64,000 bases of DNA from Phycisphaerae bacterium RAS1 (GTDB lineage Bacteria > Planctomycetota > Phycisphaerae > UBA1845 > Fen-1342). The position numbers were made by a program, and so were the translations under genes. Shown piece by piece: positions 9,913-17,059 of this stretch. Positions within the stretch are counted from its first letter, which is position 1; every line of letters begins with the position of its first letter. The stretch is taken from contig SMLU01000004.1 of the NCBI GenBank assembly GCA_007859745.1, positions 370,016 to 434,015 on the forward strand, given 5' to 3'. The notes below the pieces were generated by a model. The model searched no databases, was not told the DNA's origin, and saw nothing but the letters and a program-made list of their open reading frames with translations.

Positions 9913-10470
9913 GTGGAGAGCGGGATACGCAAGGCGCGGAAAGCGTGGGACGAGCCGGGCCACGCGCATTTTCTCTCGTACTCGTGCTACCGGCGGTTGC
10001 CGCTGCTGACGCGCGACCGGACGCGGCGATGGGTGATCGACGCGATGCAGAGTGCCCGGCGGGAGCACGACGCGCCGCTGTGCGCTTACGTCATCATGCC
10101 GGAGCACGTACATCTTCTGCTCTGCCCGCGCCGGCCGCGATACGAAATGCGCCGGATTCTGGCCGCGTTGAAGCGGCCGGTCGCGACGGCGGCCGAAGCC
10201 TATCTGCTGGAGCGCGGCGAAGCCGCGTGGCTGGAGCGGCTGACGGTGCGCTACCCGACGCGAGAGGTGTTCCGCTTCTGGCAGCCGGGCGGCGGGTTCG
10301 ATCACAACATTTTCCAGGAGAAGACCGTCGCGGCGGTGGTAGAAAACATCCACGCGAACCCGGTTCGGCGCGGGTTGGTCGGCTGCCCCACGGATTGGGA
10401 GTGGTCGAGCGCTCGGTTCTGGGAAGGAAGACGCGATGTCTTGCTGGCGATGGACCACCCCGACGGTTGA
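9913..10470 (+). CDS. REP-associated (RAYT / Y1 HUH-type) transposase, probably domesticated or dead
   Basis: A 185-residue Y1-transposase-family protein. The N-terminal AHFLSYSCYRR strand and the histidine motif MPEHVHLLL are the marks of HUH single-strand transposases. The C-terminal part has NIHANPVRRGLV and WEWSSARFW, typical of RAYTs. The motif normally reads Y-I-H-x-N-P-V, with the catalytic Tyr first; here it is AAC (Asn), one base from TAC. I chose the GTG at 9913, where homology-like sequence starts; an earlier GTG at 9850 lies inside the flanking palindrome. RAYTs are single-copy genes thought to move or maintain REP palindromes. Flanked by inverted REPs (9851, 10483, 10590). Confidence 0.85.
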   Translation: MESGIRKARKAWDEPGHAHFLSYSCYRRLPLLTRDRTRRWVIDAMQSARREHDAPLCAYVIMPEHVHLLLCPRRPRYEMRRILAALKRPVATAAEAYLLERGEAAWLERLTVRYPTREVFRFWQPGGGFDHNIFQEKTVAAVVENIHANPVRRGLVGCPTDWEWSSARFWEGRRDVLLAMDHPDG

Positions 10471-10663
10471 AGGCGTGGCCGACGGCCCAAGACACTGCTC
10501 GCAGAGCAGTGGCACACGTGGAGGTTGCTTGGAGAATGAACAGTGCCACCCCGCCGATGGACCACCCCGACGGCTGAGGGCGTGGCCGACGGCCGAAGAC
10601 ACTGCTCGCAGAGCAGTGGCACACTCGGAGGTCACTTGGAGAATAAGAGTGCCACCCCGCCGC
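10449..10663 (+). repeat. Two tandem REP-containing units downstream of RAYT
   Basis: Two direct copies of about 107 bases. Each starts GATGGACCACCCCGACGG, contains the palindrome GACACTGCTCGCAGAGCAG (10491 and 10599), and ends GTGCCACCCCGCCG. The first overlaps the last codons of the transposase. Together with the left REP this gives one palindrome on one side and two inverted ones on the other. Differences between the two units are few, pointing to recent duplication. Confidence 0.85.
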
Positions 10664-10664
10664 T

Positions 10665-10832
10665 TTGAATGTACTGGACATAAACCCCTTCGATCTGGCC
10701 CTGTCCGACGCCGCCGCGTACGGGAGTCAATTCCCCAACTGCCCCATCTCCAGCGCCGACGCCAATAGCGACGGCGGCATTGACATTCTCGACATCAATG
10801 CGTTCGTCGTGTTGCTTTCAAGTCAACCGTAG
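10665..10832 (+). pseudogene. Truncated dockerin-type C terminus (5' part lost)
   Basis: In the frame ending at TAG 10830-10832 the DNA encodes LNVLDINPF, about 25 residues of spacer, then ADANSDGGIDILDINAFVV and a short tail. This is the last one and a half EF-hand-like repeats of a planctomycete dockerin domain, as on the intact proteins at 34602-37151 and 59073-59642. There is no start codon or upstream domain. An in-frame TAA lies at 10644, and the coding similarity begins exactly where the REP unit ends. I read it as the remnant of a secreted-protein gene whose 5' part was replaced or deleted by the RAYT/REP unit. Confidence 0.8.
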
Positions 10833-10851
10833 GCTGCCGTAGTTCCTATAG

Positions 10852-10891
10852 GGTGGGCCATGCCCACCATCGCATCCGTCGCGCGGATGCG
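10852..10891 (+). terminator. Possible bidirectional terminator hairpins
   Basis: Two short perfect hairpins in tandem: GGTGGGC-CAT-GCCCACC (10852-10868) and CGCATCCG-TCGCG-CGGATGCG (10871-10891). They lie between the convergent dockerin remnant and the ABC ATPase gene. No T tract follows, so termination is inferred from position only. Confidence 0.4.
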
Positions 10892-10908
10892 AATGCCGCG
10901 CCAACGCC

Positions 10909-11880
10909 TCAGTCCGCCGCCGCTTCCGACGGGGGCGCTTTCCAACAGGCGCACGCACGCGCGACGGAACGTGCGACCAGCGCCTGCTCCTCAGCGCCGC
11001 AGCGCGCCTCGGCGTGGGCGCAGCGCGGATGAAAGGCGCAGCCGGCCGGCCGCGCCCCGCGCCGCGGCGGTTCGCCCGCGATCGTCTCCAATCGCCGCGC
11101 GCCGCCGGCGCCCGCCAGTACGGGCGCGCAGCGCAGCAGCGCGCGCGTATACGGATGCCAGGGGTCTCTCAGCACGTCCGCTGCCGGACCGGTTTCGACG
11201 ACCCGTCCGGCGTACATCACCGCGGCGTCGTCGGCAATTTGGTCCACGACTCCCATGTCGTGCGTGATGAAGATCATCGCCATGCCCAGGCGCGCCTGGA
11301 GTTCGCGAAGCAGGGTCAGGATTTCGGCCTGCACCGTGACATCCAGCGCGGTCGTCGGCTCGTCGGCGATGAGCAGCTTCGGCTCGCACGCCAGCGCCAT
11401 CGCAATCATGACCCGCTGCCGCATGCCGCCCGAGAGTTCGTGCGGGAACTGCCGCATTCGCAGCGGCGGCGATGGGATGCCGACTTGCTCAAGCAATTCC
11501 GCAGCCCGCGCGGCCGCCGCCCGGCGCGAGAAACCGCGATGCACGCGCAGCGGCTCGGCGACCTGGCTGCCCACGCTGAGCACCGGGTTCAGGCTGGTCA
11601 TCGGCTCCTGAAAAATCATCGCGATCTGCTGTCCGCGGATGCCGCGCCACGCCGCCGCGCCCCCCGCGAGCAGGTCGATCCCGTTGAAACGAATGTGCCC
11701 CGCGATGACGCGACCGGGCGGGCGCAGCAAACCAAGCAGCGCCAGCGCCGTGACGCTCTTGCCGCAGCCCGATTCGCCGACCAGCGCCAGGGTGCGCCCC
11801 GGCTGAAGCGCAAGACTCAGCTTGTCAACGACAATGTCGCCGCCGAAGGCGATGCACAGGTCCTGAATCTCAAGCAGCAC
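10909..11880 (-). CDS. Oligopeptide/dipeptide ABC transporter ATP-binding protein (OppD/DppD type)
   Basis: A 323-residue ATPase. Walker A is GESGCGKS near residue 35, the signature is LSGGMRQRV near 147, and Walker B LLIADEPTTALD near 170, followed by the switch His in FITHD. The C-terminal oligopeptide-transport extension is present (GCAFHPRC, then CAHAEARC), which in this family carries clustered Cys and sets it apart from other importers. It would power peptide or nickel uptake. No permease or second ATPase gene is adjacent; the next gene upstream on the same strand is the collagen-like lipoprotein, so its partners must be encoded elsewhere. Confidence 0.9.
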   Translation of the reverse strand: MLLEIQDLCIAFGGDIVVDKLSLALQPGRTLALVGESGCGKSVTALALLGLLRPPGRVIAGHIRFNGIDLLAGGAAAWRGIRGQQIAMIFQEPMTSLNPVLSVGSQVAEPLRVHRGFSRRAAAARAAELLEQVGIPSPPLRMRQFPHELSGGMRQRVMIAMALACEPKLLIADEPTTALDVTVQAEILTLLRELQARLGMAMIFITHDMGVVDQIADDAAVMYAGRVVETGPAADVLRDPWHPYTRALLRCAPVLAGAGGARRLETIAGEPPRRGARPAGCAFHPRCAHAEARCGAEEQALVARSVARACACWKAPPSEAAAD

Positions 11881-11910
11881 GCAGTCGCTCGGTCGCCGGC
11901 GTGCGATCGA

Positions 11911-14217
11911 TCATTGCAGCGTCACGAGCACGCGAATCGTCCCGCTGCCGGACGCCAGCGGCTCCAGCGCCTTGCCGACGATCGTTCCCGGCCGCGGATT
12001 CTCGTCGCGCATCGCGTGTCCCGGCGTGCCGGAGGTCACGAGCAGGTCGCCCGGCTGGATCGGCCCGTTCTCGGCCGAGACCTTGCAGGGAACAATGCCG
12101 ACCACGGCCAGCGGGATGTCGCCCATGATGCGGCCGATGTCGATCGTCTTTGCGGGTCGGGCCTCCGCCACGCCGTCCCCCGCCAAATCGTCCGTCGGCG
12201 GCTCTGCGTCGCCCTCGGAGCCGAGCAGTCCGGGCCGCGTGCTGTAGATGCCGGCGACCAGCGTCGATCGCGGCGCCGCGGCCTTCACTACCGCGCGCCG
12301 GCCGCTGACGTCGATGACCAGCACGTCGCCCGGCTCGACCGTGTCAACACCTGTGCTGACGCGGATCATCTCGGCGAAATCGGCCCCGCCCGTGGTCAGC
12401 GTCCCGGCGATCTGCAGGTCGCCATCGGTGAAGAACTGCATCTTCGTGGCGCCGGCTGCCGTGCCGCGCAGGCAGGAAAAGAAACGCGACGTCTCCGGCG
12501 AAGCCTCGCCGGCGACGTAGGTCACGAGATTCCCGTTGGCCGGCAGCGCCGCCGTGCCCTCAAAGGTCGCCAGCGGCGACGACGTGTCCCCGCGGGCGTA
12601 GATGGCGCGCGTGGCGCCGGTCTGCTGCACCGCCAGCTTTGCGGTTGGCGCGTTCGCGCCGATCGTGACATTCCCGCCCGCCGTCACCTGCATACGCTCG
12701 ACGCCGCCGGTGATGAGCGAAAGCGTGTCGTCGGAGGGATGACCGATGCCGGTGTCGGCGTTGGCTTCGGCGTTGCCGCGCAGCGAAATCGCCAGCGTTC
12801 CAACATCCTCCAGCGTCAGCGAACCCGCCACATCCAGCAGCGAAGCGGGCGCATCGGTGCCGATGCCCACGTTGCCATTGACGGCGTCGACAAAGACGGC
12901 GCTGGGACCGGCCGTCACGCCCATGCGCAACCCGTCGCCGCGCGTGGCGCTCAGGAAGAACGACGTGTCGCCGACGAAGAAGGACGCCACCTCGCCGTTG
13001 GCGTCAAATCCGGCTGTGCCGCGCGCCGTGGCGTTGCCGGCGATCTCCAGCTTGTGCGCCGGTGCGGATGTGCCGACGCCGACATTGCCCGTGGCCGCGT
13101 CCACGCTGAGCGCGCTGGTGAACGCCCCGGCGCCCAGCCGCAAACCGGTCCCGCGAATCGCCCGAAGAAAGAATGTCGTGTCGCCCAGAAAAACCGATGC
13201 CTGCTCGCTGTTGGTGTCGAAGCCGTCTTCGCCGCGGATACGGACATCGCCCAACACATCCAGTCGCTCCGACGGCAACATCAGCCCCAGTCCCACGTTT
13301 CCGGTCGTCGCCTGGAGCAGGAACGCATCCGCCGCCCCGGTCGCTCCCAGGAACAGCCCGTCGCCGCGCACGGCTTTCACAAAATTCGCCCCGTCGCCCA
13401 GAAACAGCCGGGCCTGGTCGCCGTCATCGGCGAAGCTGCCCGCGCCGCGCAGCACGGCGTCGCCCAGTACGTCGAGCCGCTGCGACGGGTTGGTCCGGCC
13501 GATGCCCAGGTTGCCGGTCGTTTCCAGCAGCGTTATCGCGTCCGGCAGACCCGTGACGCCGATGCGCAGGCCGGTGCCGCGCACCGCCCGGATGTTGGTC
13601 GCTGTGCTTCCCAGGAGCAGCCGGGCTTCGTGGCCGTCCTGCGCGAAGTTGTTCGCGCCGGTGGCCAGGATGTCTCCGCGAACATGCAGACGCTGCGTCG
13701 GCGCGGCCTCGCCCAGGCCGACGTTGCCCAGCAGAAACACCGCGTTATTGCCCGCCAGATCGAAAGGCGACGCGCCCTGCGGTCCAGTCGGACCGGGATC
13801 GCCTTCCGGCCCCCTCGGACCTGTCTGGCCCGGGTTCCCCATGGCCCCGGTCGGCCCGCGCGGACCGGCAGGCCCCTGCGGCCCGCGGTCGCCTTCCGGC
13901 CCGAGCGGGCCGGCGCCGCCGGGGTCGCCCATTTCGCCCATCGGACCCGCAGGCCCGCGCGGACCCGCAGGCCCCGCCGGTCCCGTGAACGGCTTTCCCA
14001 TCTGCTCAATCTGGTCTGAAACCACTTGCTCGACCAGCGCGATCAGATCCGCGTCGGCGGTCGTGTCGGCGCTGTTTCCGTTCTTGTTCGGGTCGGCGTC
14101 AGTCGGCTGCGGGCAGCCGCCGATGAAGATGACAACGCTGAAGGCCAGCAGAATGCCGGCGAAACGAACGCGTCGCGGAAGCGACGGCAGGAGAAGGGAC
14201 GCAGATGGCCGCGGCAT
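11911..14217 (-). CDS. Collagen-like repeat lipoprotein with tail-fibre-style repeats
   Basis: A 768-residue protein from the ATG at 14217, preceded by GGAGGT. The signal peptide ends in a lipobox, VVIFIGGC. A short Asp/Asn linker and helix follow (about 30-70). Next come some 25 collagen-type G-x-y triplets (about 75-150, many GPAGP, GPRGP, GPEGD). Four to five repeats of about 55 residues follow, each closing in (N)VGIGT-x-APxxLDV-G, a pattern shared with phage tail fibres and other trimeric fibrous proteins. The C-terminal part (about 590-768) has [16 protein letters not shown], and [14 protein letters not shown], a compact domain often seen at the end of such proteins. Probably a surface-displayed trimeric fibre anchored by lipid. 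Confidence 0.75.
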   Translation of the reverse strand: MPRPSASLLLPSLPRRVRFAGILLAFSVVIFIGGCPQPTDADPNKNGNSADTTADADLIALVEQVVSDQIEQMGKPFTGPAGPAGPRGPAGPMGEMGDPGGAGPLGPEGDRGPQGPAGPRGPTGAMGNPGQTGPRGPEGDPGPTGPQGASPFDLAGNNAVFLLGNVGLGEAAPTQRLHVRGDILATGANNFAQDGHEARLLLGSTATNIRAVRGTGLRIGVTGLPDAITLLETTGNLGIGRTNPSQRLDVLGDAVLRGAGSFADDGDQARLFLGDGANFVKAVRGDGLFLGATGAADAFLLQATTGNVGLGLMLPSERLDVLGDVRIRGEDGFDTNSEQASVFLGDTTFFLRAIRGTGLRLGAGAFTSALSVDAATGNVGVGTSAPAHKLEIAGNATARGTAGFDANGEVASFFVGDTSFFLSATRGDGLRMGVTAGPSAVFVDAVNGNVGIGTDAPASLLDVAGSLTLEDVGTLAISLRGNAEANADTGIGHPSDDTLSLITGGVERMQVTAGGNVTIGANAPTAKLAVQQTGATRAIYARGDTSSPLATFEGTAALPANGNLVTYVAGEASPETSRFFSCLRGTAAGATKMQFFTDGDLQIAGTLTTGGADFAEMIRVSTGVDTVEPGDVLVIDVSGRRAVVKAAAPRSTLVAGIYSTRPGLLGSEGDAEPPTDDLAGDGVAEARPAKTIDIGRIMGDIPLAVVGIVPCKVSAENGPIQPGDLLVTSGTPGHAMRDENPRPGTIVGKALEPLASGSGTIRVLVTLQ

Positions 14218-14355
14218 GAGAGCACCTCCGTGTACTCGCGATTCGGATGTCACGCGAACGCGGGCACAAGATAGAGTGAGGGCAGCGAATTCGCAATGGT
14301 CAAACAGGAGCTGCAATCGACATGTGACGCGCGCAAGGCGGTCGAAAGCCGGGAG

Positions 14356-14551
14356 GCTGTTCGAATTCGTGCAGATCCTCAGCGCGTCGATGTAGCCGAA
14401 GACGATGCCGCAGCGGAATTGCTGGGCTTCGAGTACTCAGCCCAGCCTACGCGGCTGTTCGAATTCGTGCAGATCCTCAGCGCGTCGATGTAGCCGAAGA
14501 CGATGCCGCAGCGGAATTGCTGGGCTTCGAGTACTCAGCCCAGCCTACGCG
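14356..14551 (+). repeat. 98-bp exact tandem duplication plus partial third unit
   Basis: The 98-base unit beginning GCTGTTCGAATTCGTGCAG occurs twice in direct order (14356-14453 and 14454-14551). A short third piece (CAGCCCAGCCTACGCGGCT) follows. After it, from about 14570, a decayed family G REP (CTGCTCGCAGAACA then TGGCACACGTG) abuts the aminotransferase gene. The 390-base gap 14218-14607 holds only these repeats and I see no gene in it. Confidence 0.9.
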
Positions 14552-14607
14552 GCTCAGCCCAGCCTACGCGGCTGCTCGCAGAACATTGGCACACGTGCGC
14601 CCCGACA

Positions 14608-15981
14608 TCACGCCGTCAGGCACTCGTCCAGGCAGCTGATGATGAAGTCGCAATCGTCCCGGCTCAGGCACATCGGCGGCTTCAGGCGAATCACGTTTCC
14701 ATACAACCCGCCCTTGCCCAGCAGCAGGCCGCGGTCCTTCGCCTTTTCGACGATCGCGGCGGTCTCTGCGCCGGCCGGCTCTTTCGACGCGCGGTCTTTC
14801 ACCAGCTCGACGCCCAGCATCAGCCCCAGACCGCGGACCTCGCCGATCAGCGCGTGACGCGCCTGCAACTCGAGCAGCCCGCTTTTCAGATAGGCGCCCA
14901 GCTCCCGGGCGCGCTGCTGAATCTTCTCCTCGTCGATGACCTCCAGCGTCGCCAACCCCGCCGCCATCGAGACCGGGTTTCCGCCGAAGGTGTTGAAGTG
15001 AATCCGCTTCTTCATCTGCGCCGCGATTTCGGGGCGCGTCGTGCAGGCACCCAGCGCCGCCCCGTTGCCGATGCCCTTGGCCATCGTCACAAAATCCGGG
15101 ACGACGCCCCAGTTCTGATGCCCCCAGTAGTGCTCCCCTGTCCGGCCGAAGCCCGTCTGCACCTCGTCCGCCACGCACAACCCGCCGTACTTGCGGACAA
15201 TCTCGTAGACGATCTTGAAATACTCCGGCGGCGGCGTGACCGCGCCGCCGACGCCCTGAATCGGCTCGGCGATGAACGCCGCCACCTCACCGCTGGTTTC
15301 GTAGCGGATCGAGTCTTCGACGCTTTTGGCGCACTTGAGCTCGCACGACGGATAGGTGAGTCCGAACGGGCAGCGATAACAGTAGGGCGCGGGGACGTGC
15401 TTCACGCCGGCGGGCGGCGCGATGGGATACTTCCACGTTCCGACCGCGGTCAGGCCCATCGTCGCCTGCGAGCCGCCATGATAGCAGTTTCGCAGCGCCA
15501 GCACTTCGTAGCGGCCCGTATGCAGGCGCGCCATGAGAATCGCCAGCTCGTTGGCCTCGCTGCCGGAGTTGGTGAAGTAGCTGGACGTCAGCCTGGCGCC
15601 GGGCGGCATGCGCTTGGCCAGTTCGCGGCCGAGCAGGGCGATGCCGGGATGCAGGTAGATCGTCGTCGTGTGGACCAGCCGGCCGACCTGCTCCTGCATT
15701 CGCTGCGTGATTTTGGGGTGGCAGTGCCCGACGGAGACGGTGACGATTCCTGCGATCGCATCCAGGTATTGCCGCCCCTTCTCATCCCACACGTACTGCA
15801 TCTTCCCCTCAACAATGCAGATCGGCTCCTGGTAGTAGTGGAAAATGCCCGGATTCAGGTACTCGCGCCGCAGCGCCAGAATCTCCTCGCGCGACGGGCC
15901 GGCGTAAGGCGCCGGCTTGTGCGGGCTGACAGGAAGCGGTACGCGCGCAGGCGCGGCGGGCTTGTCATTCATCGGGGTCAC
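14608..15981 (-). CDS. Class III pyridoxal-phosphate aminotransferase (AGXT2/ornithine-type)
   Basis: A 457-residue class III aminotransferase. Recognisable features are YLDAIAGIVTVSVGHCHP near 75, NSGSEANE near 125, CYHGGS near 155 (PLP ring stacking), the Asp-containing VADEVQTGFGRTG near 270, and the Schiff-base Lys in TMAKGIGNG near 300. The long insert with four Cys (YCYRCPFG, CELKC; about 200-225) is typical of the alanine-glyoxylate aminotransferase 2 / omega-amino-acid subgroup. Exact amino donor cannot be read from sequence. Start is GTG at 15981 (two bases after the upstream stop) or ATG at 15972. It is cotranscribed with the coiled-coil protein gene. Confidence 0.88.
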   Translation of the reverse strand: MTPMNDKPAAPARVPLPVSPHKPAPYAGPSREEILALRREYLNPGIFHYYQEPICIVEGKMQYVWDEKGRQYLDAIAGIVTVSVGHCHPKITQRMQEQVGRLVHTTTIYLHPGIALLGRELAKRMPPGARLTSSYFTNSGSEANELAILMARLHTGRYEVLALRNCYHGGSQATMGLTAVGTWKYPIAPPAGVKHVPAPYCYRCPFGLTYPSCELKCAKSVEDSIRYETSGEVAAFIAEPIQGVGGAVTPPPEYFKIVYEIVRKYGGLCVADEVQTGFGRTGEHYWGHQNWGVVPDFVTMAKGIGNGAALGACTTRPEIAAQMKKRIHFNTFGGNPVSMAAGLATLEVIDEEKIQQRARELGAYLKSGLLELQARHALIGEVRGLGLMLGVELVKDRASKEPAGAETAAIVEKAKDRGLLLGKGGLYGNVIRLKPPMCLSRDDCDFIISCLDECLTA

Positions 15982-15982
15982 G

Positions 15983-16738
15983 CTACGTATTGCGCGAGAA
16001 AGTTGAAACCAGCATGGCGCCCACGCCGCCCAGCGCCGCCAGCGACACCACCGTCACGCCGATCAGCACAATCACGAAGCGCCGGCTCTGCTCGCGAATG
16101 AGCGTGCCCAGGGCCTCATTCTGCTGCGACTGCGCGTCGTGCAGGCGGTGCAGGTTCTGAACCTGCGCGTTGCTGGCCGTGCAGAGATTGTCGATCGCCT
16201 GCGCGAAGCGCTGGAACGAGAGCATCATCTGCGAATCGCATTCCTGCGAGATCTCCAGGTGCCGCACCGCGGAGCGCAGCACCTCGGCCTGCGTTCCCAT
16301 GGCGCTGTTCATGCGCGACAGCGCCTCGGACACCTTGCCCGCCTCGCGCCCGGCGCCCTCCACCCGCTCCACGATCGCCTTGACCGAAAGGTCCTGCGAA
16401 TGCTGCGTCTGCGCGATCCGCTCCAGGTGATCCGCGACGCGCTCGAAAGACTGCGTCAGTTGCCGCCCGCGGTCGTCCTGCCGCGCAAAGTGCTCCTGCA
16501 TTGCGTCCATCGTCCGCACCACGCGGTCGAAGCCGTCGCGAAGCTGAGCGCTCTCGCGCTTCCACGGCAAGAGCGAGGACTTCGCCGGCAACTCATCGGC
16601 CGTGTCCACCGAGTCGTGCGGCGGGAGTTCGGGCAGCTCATCCGGCCCGTTCAGAAGCCCGCCGTTGGCCGCACGGGTGGTCATGCCCCCGCGGAACAGG
16701 TTGCTCATGCGTTGCCAGAACGAGACTTGTGCGGGCAT
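15983..16738 (-). CDS. Coiled-coil protein with C-terminal membrane anchor
   Basis: A 251-residue protein I do not recognise. Residues about 70-215 are a long heptad-patterned coiled coil (many Gln, Arg, Leu, Ala, e.g. SFERVADHLERIAQTQHSQ). A single C-terminal helix follows, FVIVLIGVTVVSLAALGGVGAMLV (about 224-246), and only a few residues after it. It is therefore probably a tail-anchored inner-membrane protein with its coil in the cytoplasm, reminiscent in layout of methyl-accepting-like or scaffold proteins but without their motifs. The aminotransferase start follows its stop by one base. Confidence 0.7.
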   Translation of the reverse strand: MPAQVSFWQRMSNLFRGGMTTRAANGGLLNGPDELPELPPHDSVDTADELPAKSSLLPWKRESAQLRDGFDRVVRTMDAMQEHFARQDDRGRQLTQSFERVADHLERIAQTQHSQDLSVKAIVERVEGAGREAGKVSEALSRMNSAMGTQAEVLRSAVRHLEISQECDSQMMLSFQRFAQAIDNLCTASNAQVQNLHRLHDAQSQQNEALGTLIREQSRRFVIVLIGVTVVSLAALGGVGAMLVSTFSRNT

Positions 16739-17059
16739 CGACGAACCTCCATGCGAGCTTCACCGGCTGCGACGGGGCGCGCGACCATCCGTGATCGCGC
16801 TCAAATCGATTCCAAGGGTCCAAGATGGGGCCGCGACGACCGCCACCAATGCTCAAATCATACTGGAGAAAAGCCGGAATTGCGAGCACCCCGGCCGCTG
16901 AGCCGGGGCGTGCGGGCCTTTGAGCCTTCGGGTGGAACGGGCATCTTGCCCGTTCCTGAGACCGCGAGGACGGGCGAGACGGCCGTCCCACCCTAATTCA
17001 CAAGCTCCCTGGCGTGCAGTCGGGCGGGACGCCCGCACTCCCCGAACGGGCCTCGGTGC
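16739..17059 (+). repeat. Gap containing repeat family C copy (16930-16993)
   Basis: This 321-base gap between two minus-strand genes contains a family C palindrome (GGTGGAACGGGCATCTTGCC, then GACGGGCGAGACGGCC). Just after it, around 17020-17045, is another short G/C-rich inverted stretch. I find no supportable gene. The upstream region of the coiled-coil gene is here, but no clear promoter is visible. Confidence 0.75.

Noticed and set aside
9757..10635. N-terminal extension of the BamD-like gene through the RAYT locus
   Set aside because: It would read the transposase and REPs backwards; the signal peptide starts at 9753.
11014..14019. 1000-codon plus-strand open frame opposite the OppD-like and collagen-like genes
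   Set aside because: Composition is the mirror of collagen and fibre repeats on the other strand; no start signal or motif.
11911..14217. Phage tail-fibre gene indicating a prophage
   Set aside because: The protein has a lipobox and no phage structural or lysis genes are nearby; the fibre-like repeats are common in non-phage surface proteins.
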